Below are positions 12,403 through 23,289 of a stretch of 64,000 nucleotides of DNA, one piece after another. The notes beneath the pieces were generated by a model. That model did not search any database and was not told where the DNA came from. It was given only the letters and a program-made list of their open reading frames with translations. Within the stretch, counting starts at the first letter, position 1. Each line of letters begins with the position of its first letter. Origin of the DNA: Favolaschia claudopus (Eukaryota > Basidiomycota > Agaricomycetes > Agaricales > Mycenaceae); NCBI GenBank assembly GCA_037176885.1, contig JAWWNJ010000060.1, positions 1 through 64,000 of the forward strand. Reading direction: 5' to 3'. The position numbers were made by a program, and so were the translations under genes.

Positions 12403-13748
12403 TCAAAACAAGGGAGGCGGCAGGTCCTCGGGACTGGGCGAATTCTGGAACATCGAACTCGCGAAAAGGGTGTTGCCTGCTACGCCCAACAAATCCCTCT
12501 CCGAACTCCTGCTCCGGCGCCCGCTCTGCTCCTCAATCTCAGCATGTGCGAAACCCTCCTCGCCTTTTGGGAACACAAAAGGGAAAAGCGGGGGCAGAAC
12601 GACACCCTCGCTCAGATGCTTGGTGCGCCGACTCTCACGGCGCTTAGGAGAGGTGTGCGGACTGGGGCTGGTGCCGTTGCTGGGAGGGAAGGGGAACGAT
12701 CCCGGGTTGACGGACGAGAGGGGAGCGGTCCGCGGGGGGATCCGCAAAGCTGAAGGCGGGAGCAGAGGCAGATTGGCGGGTCTTGCGGTGGGAGTGCGGG
12801 GCTCGGAGAGGTGAAGGGTCGGTTTGGGGCGGCGGGGAGTGGTAGGGCTTGCAGGGACGGGGCTCGAGGACGTGAAAGCGGAAGAGCGTACGGGTGTGGA
12901 AGGCCTAGACCCGGGGTCGACGTCGGTGGTGTCGTCGCAGATGGGAAAGTCGGTGTCGCCCAAGTCGAGGGAGACGGACGTAGAGCGTGCGTGAGCGAAG
13001 GAGGCCGAGTCGAGGGTGGTCGTGCGTTGCGCGGGGCTGCTTATCCGGGTTGTGTCAGCCGCTGGAAGTAAACAAAACGCAGAGAAAAGACAAAGACCTG
13101 ACGACGACGGGGCATGTGGCTGAGAACAGGGTCGGAGCGGCTGAGGTTGTTGTTGACATTGGGGACGGGCGGGGGGACAGGGATGGGCTTGGTGGGGTGC
13201 CGGCGCTTGTTGGGTGGTGGCGGTGCAGCCTCACAGGAAGATTGGGGAGGGGCTGCGAAAGGGTCCGGCGACGGCTGGCGGGCGGCGGGTAGATGCGGTA
13301 TGAGAGGCGCTCCTGCGCTTATTGTTGGGGTGGGTGCTGGTATGGACGCTGTTGGGCTGGGCTCGTCCTCGTGGAGTAGCTGTCGTCGTCGGGGCGGCCG
13401 CTGTCAACGCCGGGGGTAGTCGCCGACGTTGAGAGGGCCGCTGGTTCCACCTGTGAGCGTCTGGGGGCGGATGTGTGGGCTGGTTATGGCAGCCCTGGGC
13501 CTTGGAGAGGACTTGTTGTTCGCTCTCGGCGGCTTGCTGAGGGTGAGCAGGCCGGGTGTGCGTGTTGGCTGCACATGGACGACGGGTGCTGAGGGATGTC
13601 TGCGGTGGTGGTGGATTGCAGATGGGGACTGGGTGAGAGCCATGGCGAAGAGCGGTTGTTTCTGTACGAGCATCATTGTACTTGAAGCGGCGAGGAGGAG
13701 GAGGAGAAGGGGGGTCGTTTGTTGTCCTCTGTTGTTTTCAAAGTCCAT
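12403..13748 (-). CDS. Pro/Ser/Arg-rich protein of unknown function
   Basis: The minus strand has the first in-frame ATG at 13746-13748 (MDFENNRGQQ). It runs through a basic, proline-rich exon and ends at 12403 in a long frame rich in S, P and R (for example TPVRSSAFTSSSPVPASPTT and TSPKRRESRRTKHLSE). The first exon hits a TGA near 13404. A 49-bp intron starting gtggaa and ending gacag would remove it, and a further intron appears to lie at about 12,965-13,090. No folded domain is visible; the sequence looks disordered and may be nuclear or regulatory, which is inference. The exon structure is uncertain. Confidence 0.4.
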
Positions 13749-13759
13749 ATCGCCCAATT

Positions 13760-15690
13760 CCGGGTGTGACTGTCACGCTCGTCACACTACTCCATTGTCT
13801 CTTATCGACCCTCAATGAATCACTGCATCAAAATGATGAGCAACCAACTAAGTAGCAAATTCCAGAAAAAATTAGTGTTTCACCACCGCCTTGGTCTGGC
13901 ATCGTCTGCCCGTCGTCTGGAGAGAACCGCACAACTTCCGCCGTCCACCGACGCAGAGTGAAAATCAGGAAGAGTGCACCCCGAAAGAAGCATCTTGGAA
14001 GCATCTCCACTACGCCACCGCTACCCAATTTAGTTTATCTCAGACAGGTCACCAGAACACATTCAGGTCCCCGCTCTCTCCACCTGCTTCTTCGGCGCGG
14101 CTAGCCTATTCCATCCTTCTTTCCCTCTCTCAAACATTCGAGGCGACAAAACCTCCGACGTGCCTCGACTCTGTCCTGTCTATCATCGGAACTTCTATGT
14201 CTCGGACCATCCATGACTCTCGACCAGTGGGAATCGCGTGGCTCTCACTCACACGGTCAACATGACTTACCTCCACCTTTTTATTGTGCGGGGCTTTGAC
14301 TCGGGAGCTCTGCCGTCAACGCTCCCCACTCTATTGTGTCCGGACCCTTACAGCTATCGGAATAACATTCTACTATGTCGAGCCATGGCGGCATCACCTA
14401 TAATAGTCTATCGTCGTCACATCCAAGTTTACTTCCAATCGAATCTCCTTCGTCTAAACAACGCCTAGAACGCTCCCTCCCCGCATCCACTGCTGTGATC
14501 GAGTTTAAATGAATCCGGTTGCTGGGCTTCGATTTTCCCCGTTCCACAGACAGCTATGATCGTCAACCCATTGACACTTTACTTCCAACGTTACTTCCAA
14601 CTACTTTAATCAACACCCACATCTCAAACGCCCCCCGGTCTTAAACGCTTCCTATTCAAACGCTTCCTTCGACATACCTAAGCAATGAATTTGCTCTAAA
14701 TGCGTGTTTTGGGCAGTCGCAATCGCAATTTCAATTAGCGCCGCCACGAGGATCACGGATGTTTTCCCTCATGACAGACGACGGAAAACATCAACGCTAC
14801 CGTTAGACCTAGCCCCCCTCGTGGCAGTCAATCCCCTCTGAGCCCAAATTACTCTATCTATTCATGACCCCCTGAGGGACTACTGACTGTCGACTCTCAA
14901 AAAAATGGGTGCTTCATGCCCTCCCCCAATTATTCTATAGCTATAGCAGTCTTCCCCTCGCCTCGCCCCCTCTCGATTTCGACTGAACTGAACCCACGAG
15001 GCTTTCTCGTCGTATCACCCGGAAAACAAATATCATTCGATCCTCGAGGTCCCTTGATTCGGGACGCTCTCTTTCACCTGAGCTTCGTTCTCAATTGTCA
15101 CTATTACCCCAGTAACCGCAGTGACCTCCCTACGTGCTCAGCCTCCCTCGTGGCAGAGGGGAGGGAAATTTTGCAGCTTCAGGAAGTAGGGAGCTAAGGA
15201 CGAACACTGGGATCCAGCAACCCACATTCACATCCATAGCAAGTATACACACCAAGAGATCGCCCGCTCCAAAACCATCGCTACATCGTAGAAAACAGCT
15301 GTTGTTTATATTAAAATATCTGTACAATTTCAGTCAAAATACGACAGTTGATACAATGTACCTATACCACGCCTCCTCAGCGGACATAAAACTTAGCTAT
15401 AACAAACGACTAACGACACTAGTTGCAACAAAGAGCGAATACGGTAAGATTGGTGCCATAATAAGAAATAAAGGGTGGAATGAGAAACATATCAATCATG
15501 TTCTCGATGAGATTTGGATTGAGCTTGGAGCAGAATGAAAATTCTGCGAGTCTCCAAGGACGATGTCGTCGTCGTCGTCAGGAGAGTCCAAGGCGCCTCC
15601 CCGGCGCACAATTCTGCTGTATCCCCCCCAGCAAAACGAACATCCCCACAACCCCCTACACCCCCCTCCTTCTTCTCCCCCTCCCCCTCC
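13760..15690. other. Intergenic stretch
   Basis: No convincing gene. A short plus-strand frame (15357-15538, MYLYHASSADIKLSYNKRL) has no recognisable homology signal. A short GC-rich element with a cctcgtggcag core occurs near 14,818 and again near 15,147; the second copy could fold into a small hairpin with the agaggggagg that follows it. From 15,600 to 15,760 the plus strand is a strong C/T-rich tract. Confidence 0.35.
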
Positions 15691-15696
15691 TTCCCC

Positions 15697-17887
15697 TCAC
15701 CCCGCACCCCCCTCCGTCTTCTCAATCCTAATATTCTTAATCATCATCACCGCCATCAACCCCAACCCCGCCACCGGCACCCCAAGCACAAACACCACCC
15801 TCAACGCCTGCGTATAACTCCTCACCACCCCCGCAATCAAACTCCCCTCCAAAAGCTCCCATATCGCCGTCGGGCTCTCCTTCACGATCGCCGCCGGCGC
15901 CTCCGGCGCAAACTTCAGTAGATACCTCGTCAATTCCGACGCGAAGACGGGCTCGGCGACGCCGAGCCCGACGGTCCCGCCTAGGAAGGACGCGAAGGAG
16001 CCCATGGATGTGGCTTGCGCGACGAGCTCGGGGCGTCGCGGGAACTCGACCTGCATGGCGAGGAGCGAGTTTTGTGTGCCCATGCCTGAGCCAATGCCGA
16101 TGAGGATTTGGTACCCGATGAGGCTGGCTGTGGACGAGGCGGCGCCGACGGTGTAGAACAGTCCCGAGCCGACGGCGAGGAAGAAGGTGCCGCCGAAGAG
16201 GAAAGGCCAACTACACGAATTGCCAATGAGTATTAGAGATCCTTAGAAAGGAAGAAGCATGAGGCAGAGATACTTACTAGTACCCGAAGTGCCCGACAAG
16301 CACCCCGCCTACGAGATCCGTAATGATAACACTCAATTGGAAGGGGAAGGAGGTCGATTCCGGACTTGGTCGCCGAGTGGTGGCGCACAGATTGATAGAA
16401 TATAGGAATGTAGTACGCGAACAAGAGCAGGGCAACCGCATAAAGAACGAATACACAAGAATCGCCCACCTGAGTTGAGACACCGATTGTCAGTCATTCA
16501 ACCATGTCCACAGAATCAAGTCAAAGTAAAGTGAACTCACACAGAGCGCGTCTTGAATATCGCCGTCGGCGTCATACCCCTCTCGCCATGTATCTCACCC
16601 AGAAAACATACATCGCCGCAACCACTCCCGCGAATACAAAGCTCTGACGGCCGCCAATTCAAGCGATCATAGAAAAGAAAACATAGGAAGCGACAAACGA
16701 TGATAACAGCCTTGTCGCTCCATAGCTTCGTATTGCCGCCCCATTGCAGCGCTAGAATGAGAGACGTAACAGAACCAGCGACAAGTGTCGCGCCAACATA
16801 ATCAAGGCGGAGAGTCTGTTGCCAAATATCCCGGCGTGTCCGTTTCGTCGGGTCGGATCCCATTGGAGGCAGGGTCTTGAGGACGAATACAGCACCGAGG
16901 AGAGAGACGCCGCCGAGGGGGAGATTGATGTAGAAGCACCATCTCTGAAACAAACTCAATTAAGCAGACGAAGCGCCAGGAGGAAAAAATATAGCCATAC
17001 CCAGGATACACTGTCCGTAAGAGCTCCACCAATCAATGGTCCAACGACAGACGAGATACTCAAGACGGCTCCGAAGCACGCAAACAAGCGGGGACGGTCT
17101 TCGAGCAAAGTGGATTGCGCTATGATTTGCAAGATCGCAACGACTACGAGGAAGGAAGGAAGACACGTCAAAAACCCGGAATATCACTGAACCTTCGTCT
17201 GAATCGAACACCCACAGATTCCTGCTGAGCCCACACCCGACACCGTACGGCCAGCATGATTGCGTTGATGTTCTGTGCAAGTGCACACACTAGACTGCCG
17301 GCCTCGAATACCACGACAGAGACGATAAGAACCCATTTGGCGGAGTATATCCGCAGCATTTGGCCGTAAAACAGGAGGAAGACGGTCTGGGCGAGAATGA
17401 ACGAAGTAGAGACCCATCCTTGGAGGGAGAAGTTGTTGAAGTCCTGTGAAGGGGAGTTGAGATGATGGTAAGGAATGTGGTTAGGTTAATTAGGACGCAC
17501 CGAGGCTATACGAGGCAGAGCTGTAGCGAGAATCGTCTGATCCAAGGAAATGGGCAGTAGTGACATAACCTTGCAACTTAAATGAGAAAAACGGCGCAGA
17601 ACGGGGGTACGTTCAATACGCACATGGCAACAAAGGCAAGCGCCAATTTCCTGCCTCTCAATATCGTGTCGGGGTCCACCGCAGGGGTTTCCGCCTTTTC
17701 ATCATGTTCACTTGAATGGACGTGTAAGGTACTAGCGGAATTCAAAGGCCTTCGGAAACGAGGATTTTGCTTTCTCCCCCTCAGGATGATCAGCGGAATT
17801 GATGCGTGCTAGAGTGATAACAGAATCCGAAGGCGCTGGATCCGAGTCGGATATTTGAAGATGAACTTGAGGAGCATCCGACGACAT
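15697..17887 (-). pseudogene. MFS drug-efflux transporter, copy B (decayed)
   Basis: The ATG at 17887 begins MSSDAPQVHLQ, but that frame stops before the conserved DTILRGRKLALAFVAM. A 57-bp intron starting at gttcat and ending at tctag could join them. Downstream, exons match copy [36 protein letters not shown], and a clean C-terminus with [17 protein letters not shown] ending at 15697. There are indels in the loop before [12 protein letters not shown] (one base short, about 16,575), and two shifts in the exon at 16,277-16,470, where [19 protein letters not shown] lies in a different frame from FQLSVIITDLVGGVLVG. With at least three frame breaks it is unlikely to make a transporter. Confidence 0.75.
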
Positions 17888-17899
17888 GATAGTGTATTG

Positions 17900-18600
17900 G
17901 CCGAATGCGAAATGAAGGCAAAGTTGTTTCGCTATGCGGCGGTCGGCGCCTACACACTAGCAGTCGGCGAGAGAAGAAAAAGAAAGAAAAAACAGTCTGA
18001 GAGGCTGAAGCAGTAGCTGGTTGAAAGCAAGTTTGTTTGAAGTCGATGAGCGAAGCGATGGTTACATGTGTTATTGCACAGTTTTGACGAGACCAAGGCG
18101 GTCAGAGGAAGCACCATTCATAACTCCGGAATCCGAACTTCGGAGTCCCCAGATGGACAATTTGCGACGCGAGCACAAGAAGGTCCGAAAGTCTTGAGTT
18201 GTAAAGCAGGAAAAAAAAAACTCGGGATTTTGCAAGTGATGCGTATTCTCAATCGTTTTCAAAGCACTACCCAGTTACCCTGAAGGAAAGCTGCGCGCCA
18301 GAGCCTGCCAGAGCAATGGACGAGCAGGCACCATGCATATGTATGCAAGCGATTCGGAACGTCGGAAGGGCTGGCAGTGGGAAAGCTTGTCCGTCGATGC
18401 CGTAAAGGCGAGCCACTCTTTGATGCGTCTTTGATCTATGTACGCGATCGCGAACAAAACAATCCTCTACAATGTGTAGCTATTCAAATATTCACCATCG
18501 CCGTGGGCATCTCAGCTTCAAGTTCGTAGTTCGCGTCTTGTTCGCGCCCAATTCGCGCCCAGAAATCATCTCTGCCTTCCCTGCATACTCAACCAAACCC
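17900..18600. other. Intergenic stretch
   Basis: Lies between the start of the decayed MFS copy B and the 3' end of the M43 protease gene. Only short frames without recognisable content are present. Confidence 0.4.
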
Positions 18601-18625
18601 TGCCTACATTCAGGCTGTGACCATA

Positions 18626-20352
18626 CTAAGAAATCTTGGATCGGTTGACCCTTTTCAAGGATTCCCTTGACTTCAGTCCCAGCAGCGGCTCTATCACGAT
18701 TTTGTACGCGAATTCTGGCTCAATAAAAGTTGAATAACTTGACAATTCCGAACCGTCGAGGTGTAACTTTGGATGATAAGTAGCCTTAGATGTTGACCAG
18801 ATTAACCTCAGCCTTCCCTCTGTATTAGTATGTGCCAGTGGATTGCTGACAACACGCATACATCGACTGCGGCGCCAGTTCATTGCGAAAGGCACTGTAC
18901 TGATAATGCTTTCAATGTGCTTATTTTTGCAGTAATAATGGTCTCCATTTGAATGGGGCCAACGGGCTTGAAAGAAATCGTAAGAAAGGGTATTTCCAAT
19001 GCAGCATCCGTAAACGTTCATTAGGGTATAGGATACATGACAGCCGTCCACGAGCATTATTACCGATAAGTCGATATTTTGTGATTTAATACGAGACACT
19101 TGGCCAGAGGTGAACATATTCATGCAGCTGTCATACGTATAGTCCATGTATGAGTCTACGTTTTGGGGTCAGGGATTAAAAAAAGAAAACAGCAACAGCA
19201 GAATTGACGCACGGATGGGGGTTCTGAACCGGCGGAAGAACATGTGTCTCGTCCATTCGGGCACCCGCCAGCAGGGGACGCTTCGGCAGGAGTGTCGTCC
19301 ACGTAGTCGCCGCTACCATTGCAACCGCCCTGTACATACTTGTTAGCATAGAGAACGACGTATAAAGAGAATCAAACGCACCTGGAAAGTGTGGTAGAGA
19401 CCAAACCAGTGGCCCGCTTCGTGGGTGAGTGTCTAGAAACAAAGATGTGAGCAGAGAGCCCGACAAAGCGATGGCAGAGCTTACCCGTCCTTCGTTATAG
19501 TTTGACATTGAGCCTCCGGGAACCGTGGAATACTGGATCACCTAGAACAAAAATAAACTCAACAAGGTGTGTTCGAAAGGGGAAACGGAGACACATACTA
19601 CACCATCGTCCTTGCGATTCGAACTATACTGCCAGGGAAATGTAGAGTAACCCAAGAGACCCTTGCCCTGCCCAGAATTGAATCTGTGAAAAATCAGGAC
19701 GTGGCAAATGGAAACCAAGGCATGGCGCACCCAACAGAATAGATATTAAGATCGCGTGCTCCTCCTTTCCTAAGCGCCGACTTCATTGCGCTCTGCTGTG
19801 CGTGTTGGGGGCAGCATTGTCGAACCAGTCGGCGTTGGTGGTTCCTCGTCGTTTCGACAAGCGTAAACCTGATGCTCCCGTCGCGATAATCCGAATTGAG
19901 CACGTTTATTTGGTCGCTAATCTGGTTGTCGCTGTGTAATGTGTGAATTATGGTGACATGGTGGAAGAGAAAATAACCGACGGGATGTTTCCTCCATACA
20001 GGTCATTTTCTCGAGCGAATTACATGCCAATATACCTGAGCAGCACGGGGTTAAGAGTGTTTCTCTGAGTCTCTAGTTAGGAAGCACATACGTTGATTAT
20101 GGTCAATCCAGATGCTCCCACTGTATTCACTTTGTTCAAGAGAAAATGTTTCTCGGCCAGGATAATTTGGGTGTCATTGAGATCGGTCCCACAGCGTCTG
20201 GCAACGGTCCTCAGCAACGCACAAAGAAGAAAACGTCGGTATACGCACCCTATTACACTTGTGAGGTTCGCAGGAAGGCCATTCAACACAGGGCTTGCGA
20301 ACGCGGAAGAAACCGCGCTCAGAAGAAGACTTATGGAAGCAGTAGAAATCAT
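18626..20352 (-). CDS. Secreted M43-family (pappalysin-like) zinc metalloprotease
   Basis: The ATG at 20352 starts a typical signal peptide ([20 protein letters not shown]). After a first intron come [12 protein letters not shown] and a propeptide-like part. The catalytic helix [11 protein letters not shown] (about 19391-19423) fits HExxHxxGxxH, followed by a Cys-rich segment with [18 protein letters not shown] and the Met-turn [12 protein letters not shown] in the last exon. These are hallmarks of fungal M43B extracellular proteases. Two oddities. First, about 14 residues before [13 protein letters not shown] are in a shifted frame: the plus-one frame there reads [12 protein letters not shown], as expected for the family, and the shifts compensate. 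Second, after QVSRIKSQ the C-terminus runs about 145 residues longer than I would expect. Either change could inactivate it. Confidence 0.7.
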
Positions 20353-20359
20353 TGGTTGT

Positions 20360-21110
20360 GAAATGTGAAGGGGCGAAAGTGAAGGTCGTCTACGGAAAGG
20401 CTTCTTGCTTTATCCTTTTTTCGTTGACACGAGAACGCGTATCCCAGACATGCGGAACTTTGAGACATTGAAATTCGGTGGGGTGTACAGGTGAGAAAAT
20501 AAGGGAAAGAGCAGCGGATACGATCGAGAGTCAAGTGAATTTGCAGTCGACGCGGGGGTACCGGAGGAGCCGGTAGTGGTTGAGGAGGATAAGGTGTGGA
20601 AGAAAGAAAGGTTCGGCGTTTGTCGGCCGAAGGCAAGCACGACCAAACACCACTGCGCCTACAGCCGAAAAAGGAAATTTTTCATTTCTGGTTAACATAC
20701 TTTTGTTTTAATTCAAGGAATGACGAAATGAAGCCGGCTGCAGATCTCGTTCATTCGTTAAACGGAGCGAGGGCTATGGCGACGTACGAGAGGGTCATGA
20801 CGGGTCGCTCGTGGGCAAGATGTTGTTTCAGTGCTATCTGTGACATGTCTTTCCCAAATCTCTTGTGAACCAATGCCACAACCCATGCATCAAATTCGAT
20901 TGCTTCGTCGTGCTCTGTTCGGGTACACCAGCGTGCCAAGGATGCTCGTCTGCTTCATGCAATCACGTCGTATGTATACAGAAGATAAAACAGGAAAGCC
21001 GTTACAGGTACCAAATGGCACTATCTATGTGGCGAAGCGCATCGCATTGTCAGAATATACTCAAAACCTTCGATCCATCATCCATCCATCATGAAGACAA
21101 CTTCCACCCA
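20360..21110. other. Intergenic stretch
   Basis: Upstream of the M43 gene and downstream of the F-box-like locus. Short frames only, with nothing recognised. Confidence 0.35.
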
Positions 21111-21119
21111 CGAGAAGCT

Positions 21120-22346
21120 TTACTTTTCAAGAGGGGGGGACGACCGCCGCGACTTTACCACCGCCAATAGACTTTCTAGCGCAGACAAATCCAGATTTGC
21201 GGTGGGCAACTCCTCCAAGTCCAAGTGCATTAACCCCCATCCAATATGAGGATCCTGCGCGTATATCTCAATACCGACTTCCGCTTGTAACTCATCGGAA
21301 TCCGCTAGACTCTTCGCAATCGAAAAATGCATCGAACACAAAGTCCTGTAGATTATCCAGCTCCGCCTCGAAAAGTGAGAACACGGCGTGCCACGGGCGC
21401 GTGAATCGCCCCCTTCGCTAACGAAGATGGAGCACTCGACGAGTTTGAGGTGCTGAAGTGTGGCTTTGTGGCGGAGGATGAAGCCAACCACGTCATCTTC
21501 GAGAGAAAACGTGTACAGTATGAGAGAGGGAAAGATGGGGCATAGAGATGCCATCAAAGGATAGCTCTGTAAATGTGCCGACATTTTGATCGCTCCGAAT
21601 GGTCAGGCTGGTAAGACCAGTACAGGCTCTGACGACGGCTGTCATGCTGGCGGCCCAAAATTCGACAAGGGGTTCTTGCCAGAAATCGTATGAGGCCTCA
21701 AGACTGAGAAAAGCGTCGGAGAGGGTCGAGATACTGAATGTCTTGTAACCCTGTAAAGATTCGGTGGAAATCCGCATTGAGGTAAATGTCGTCCGGCATG
21801 GAGATTACGTTCTCCATTGTCAAACAGACGAGGGATTCTGGAGGTGGGCTGGAAGATAGTGCGCGGAATATTTGGCGTTGCAAAAGTAGGTAGTGAGAGG
21901 GATCTTCAGGCATCACGGAAGAGTCCTCTTCCACGAACCAGCCATAGAACACAAGCTTGAGCGTTTTCAAATTATCAAATTTGCCCAGACCAGAAAACAC
22001 GATTTGCAGTGCTTCTCTGTTGTCTTCGGCAAAGGTATCTGCTCTCCCTTGATCGTTAAAAGTGACTGAATTCTTGGCGACGGAGAACTTACCAGTTACC
22101 TCCTCGTCCCCGCTGAAAACCACTCCGCGCACCAGGGACCTCAGCGAGTCATCGCATCTTTGAACAAAAGCAACAGCCCGGGCGCTCTTAACGCTGTCCT
22201 TTATCACAATCTCGCGAAAAGCCAGCGGGCGTCGAAATCTGGTTTAGTGCTTTGGAGACGAGGCGGAGAGAGAATAAATCTGGGTTCCCGTCGTGCTTGA
22301 CTATCTTCGTTATGGCTTCAAGCAGTTCCACAGGAAGGGGGGTCAT
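21120..22346 (-). pseudogene. F-box/LRR-like protein gene, broken
   Basis: The ATG at 22346 opens with TPLPVELLEAITKIVKHDG and LFSLRLVSKALNQIST, the form of an F-box at a protein N-terminus; such proteins recruit substrates to SCF ubiquitin ligases. A run of four T at about 22,215 then shifts the frame before REIVIKDSVKSARAVAF. A second shift separates the parts around 21,740. Leucine-rich pieces follow (FDNLKTLKLVFYGW, CTGLTSLTIRSD, HKATLQHLKLVECSIF), and the last frame ends at 21120. The content is coherent but split over several frames, so I call it a pseudogene. Confidence 0.55.
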
Positions 22347-22349
22347 GGC

Positions 22350-23285
22350 TGGCGGGAAGAAACAAATGTGTTGAGGTTGTCATGGACGTTGAAAAAAACA
22401 GCACTATATTTGAACTTGGTGAGCAAATGCGCTCGTTTGAGCTCATTTCGTACCCAAAATGCCTTCGGAAGTAGCACCGACAGTTCCCTTCTGTATGAAT
22501 ATGGAAAAAGTTTGAGGAAATTCGAGCGACGGCCGAGTCCGACGGGATTCACTGATTCAGTTCTCCGAGAAAGGAAGTTGAAGTTGAAGTTCGGCGTTGT
22601 CGAAATCCATCAGAATCTCTTTTGCTCCGTATCTGCCTTGATTTAGATTATAAGTACATGTAAGTACTGGAAGTCAGTTCAGCGGGTGCCAGTGGACGCC
22701 CGCACTGGGTGGAAGAAATGAAGTTCTCCAGATGGTCGTCGCAATCATTCACTCGAGATAAATTATTGTAGTATTGTACTGCTTATCACAGCATATTGCG
22801 GAATGTACTTGTTGCTTGTAAGTAATAAAGAAATCATTGCGAAGAGAAAAAAAAACATAGCAAAGCACCGTACGAGCAGCGAATTCCAATCCAAAACCAA
22901 ACGGAACCAAAGCCCCGCCAATTATGTATCTGAGCGACATCTTCTTCTTCCTCTTCTTCCGCATGTGCCCCATTCCATCTCCCATGCCTGTGCTGTGGCA
23001 ACTCTGAGTCGACTTGATGGTATAATCGTAGCGTTGACTCCTCTTCCTCTAATGTGTGCTGACATCGCATAACGCACGGAGTCTGCAGCACGCCGCGACT
23101 CTGATATTGCTCCCCAACGAGGTGAGACATAACCAGTCCGTCTACGTCGATCCCGTGCTCGTGCTCGACGGCAGCCTCAAAGGCGGCGGTGGCGCGCGTC
23201 TTCCTCCCTCGCGCAACGGTGTCTGGGGTGTAGACGGGTCAGACGACCGCCGCTGCTTGCTCATACCAACAGGAGGAGCATGCGC
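22350..23285. other. Intergenic stretch
   Basis: A minus-strand frame at 22343-22552 is open but unrecognised. The rest (22,650-23,285) is AT-richer and holds nothing I can name. Confidence 0.35.
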
Positions 23286-23289
23286 CTGT

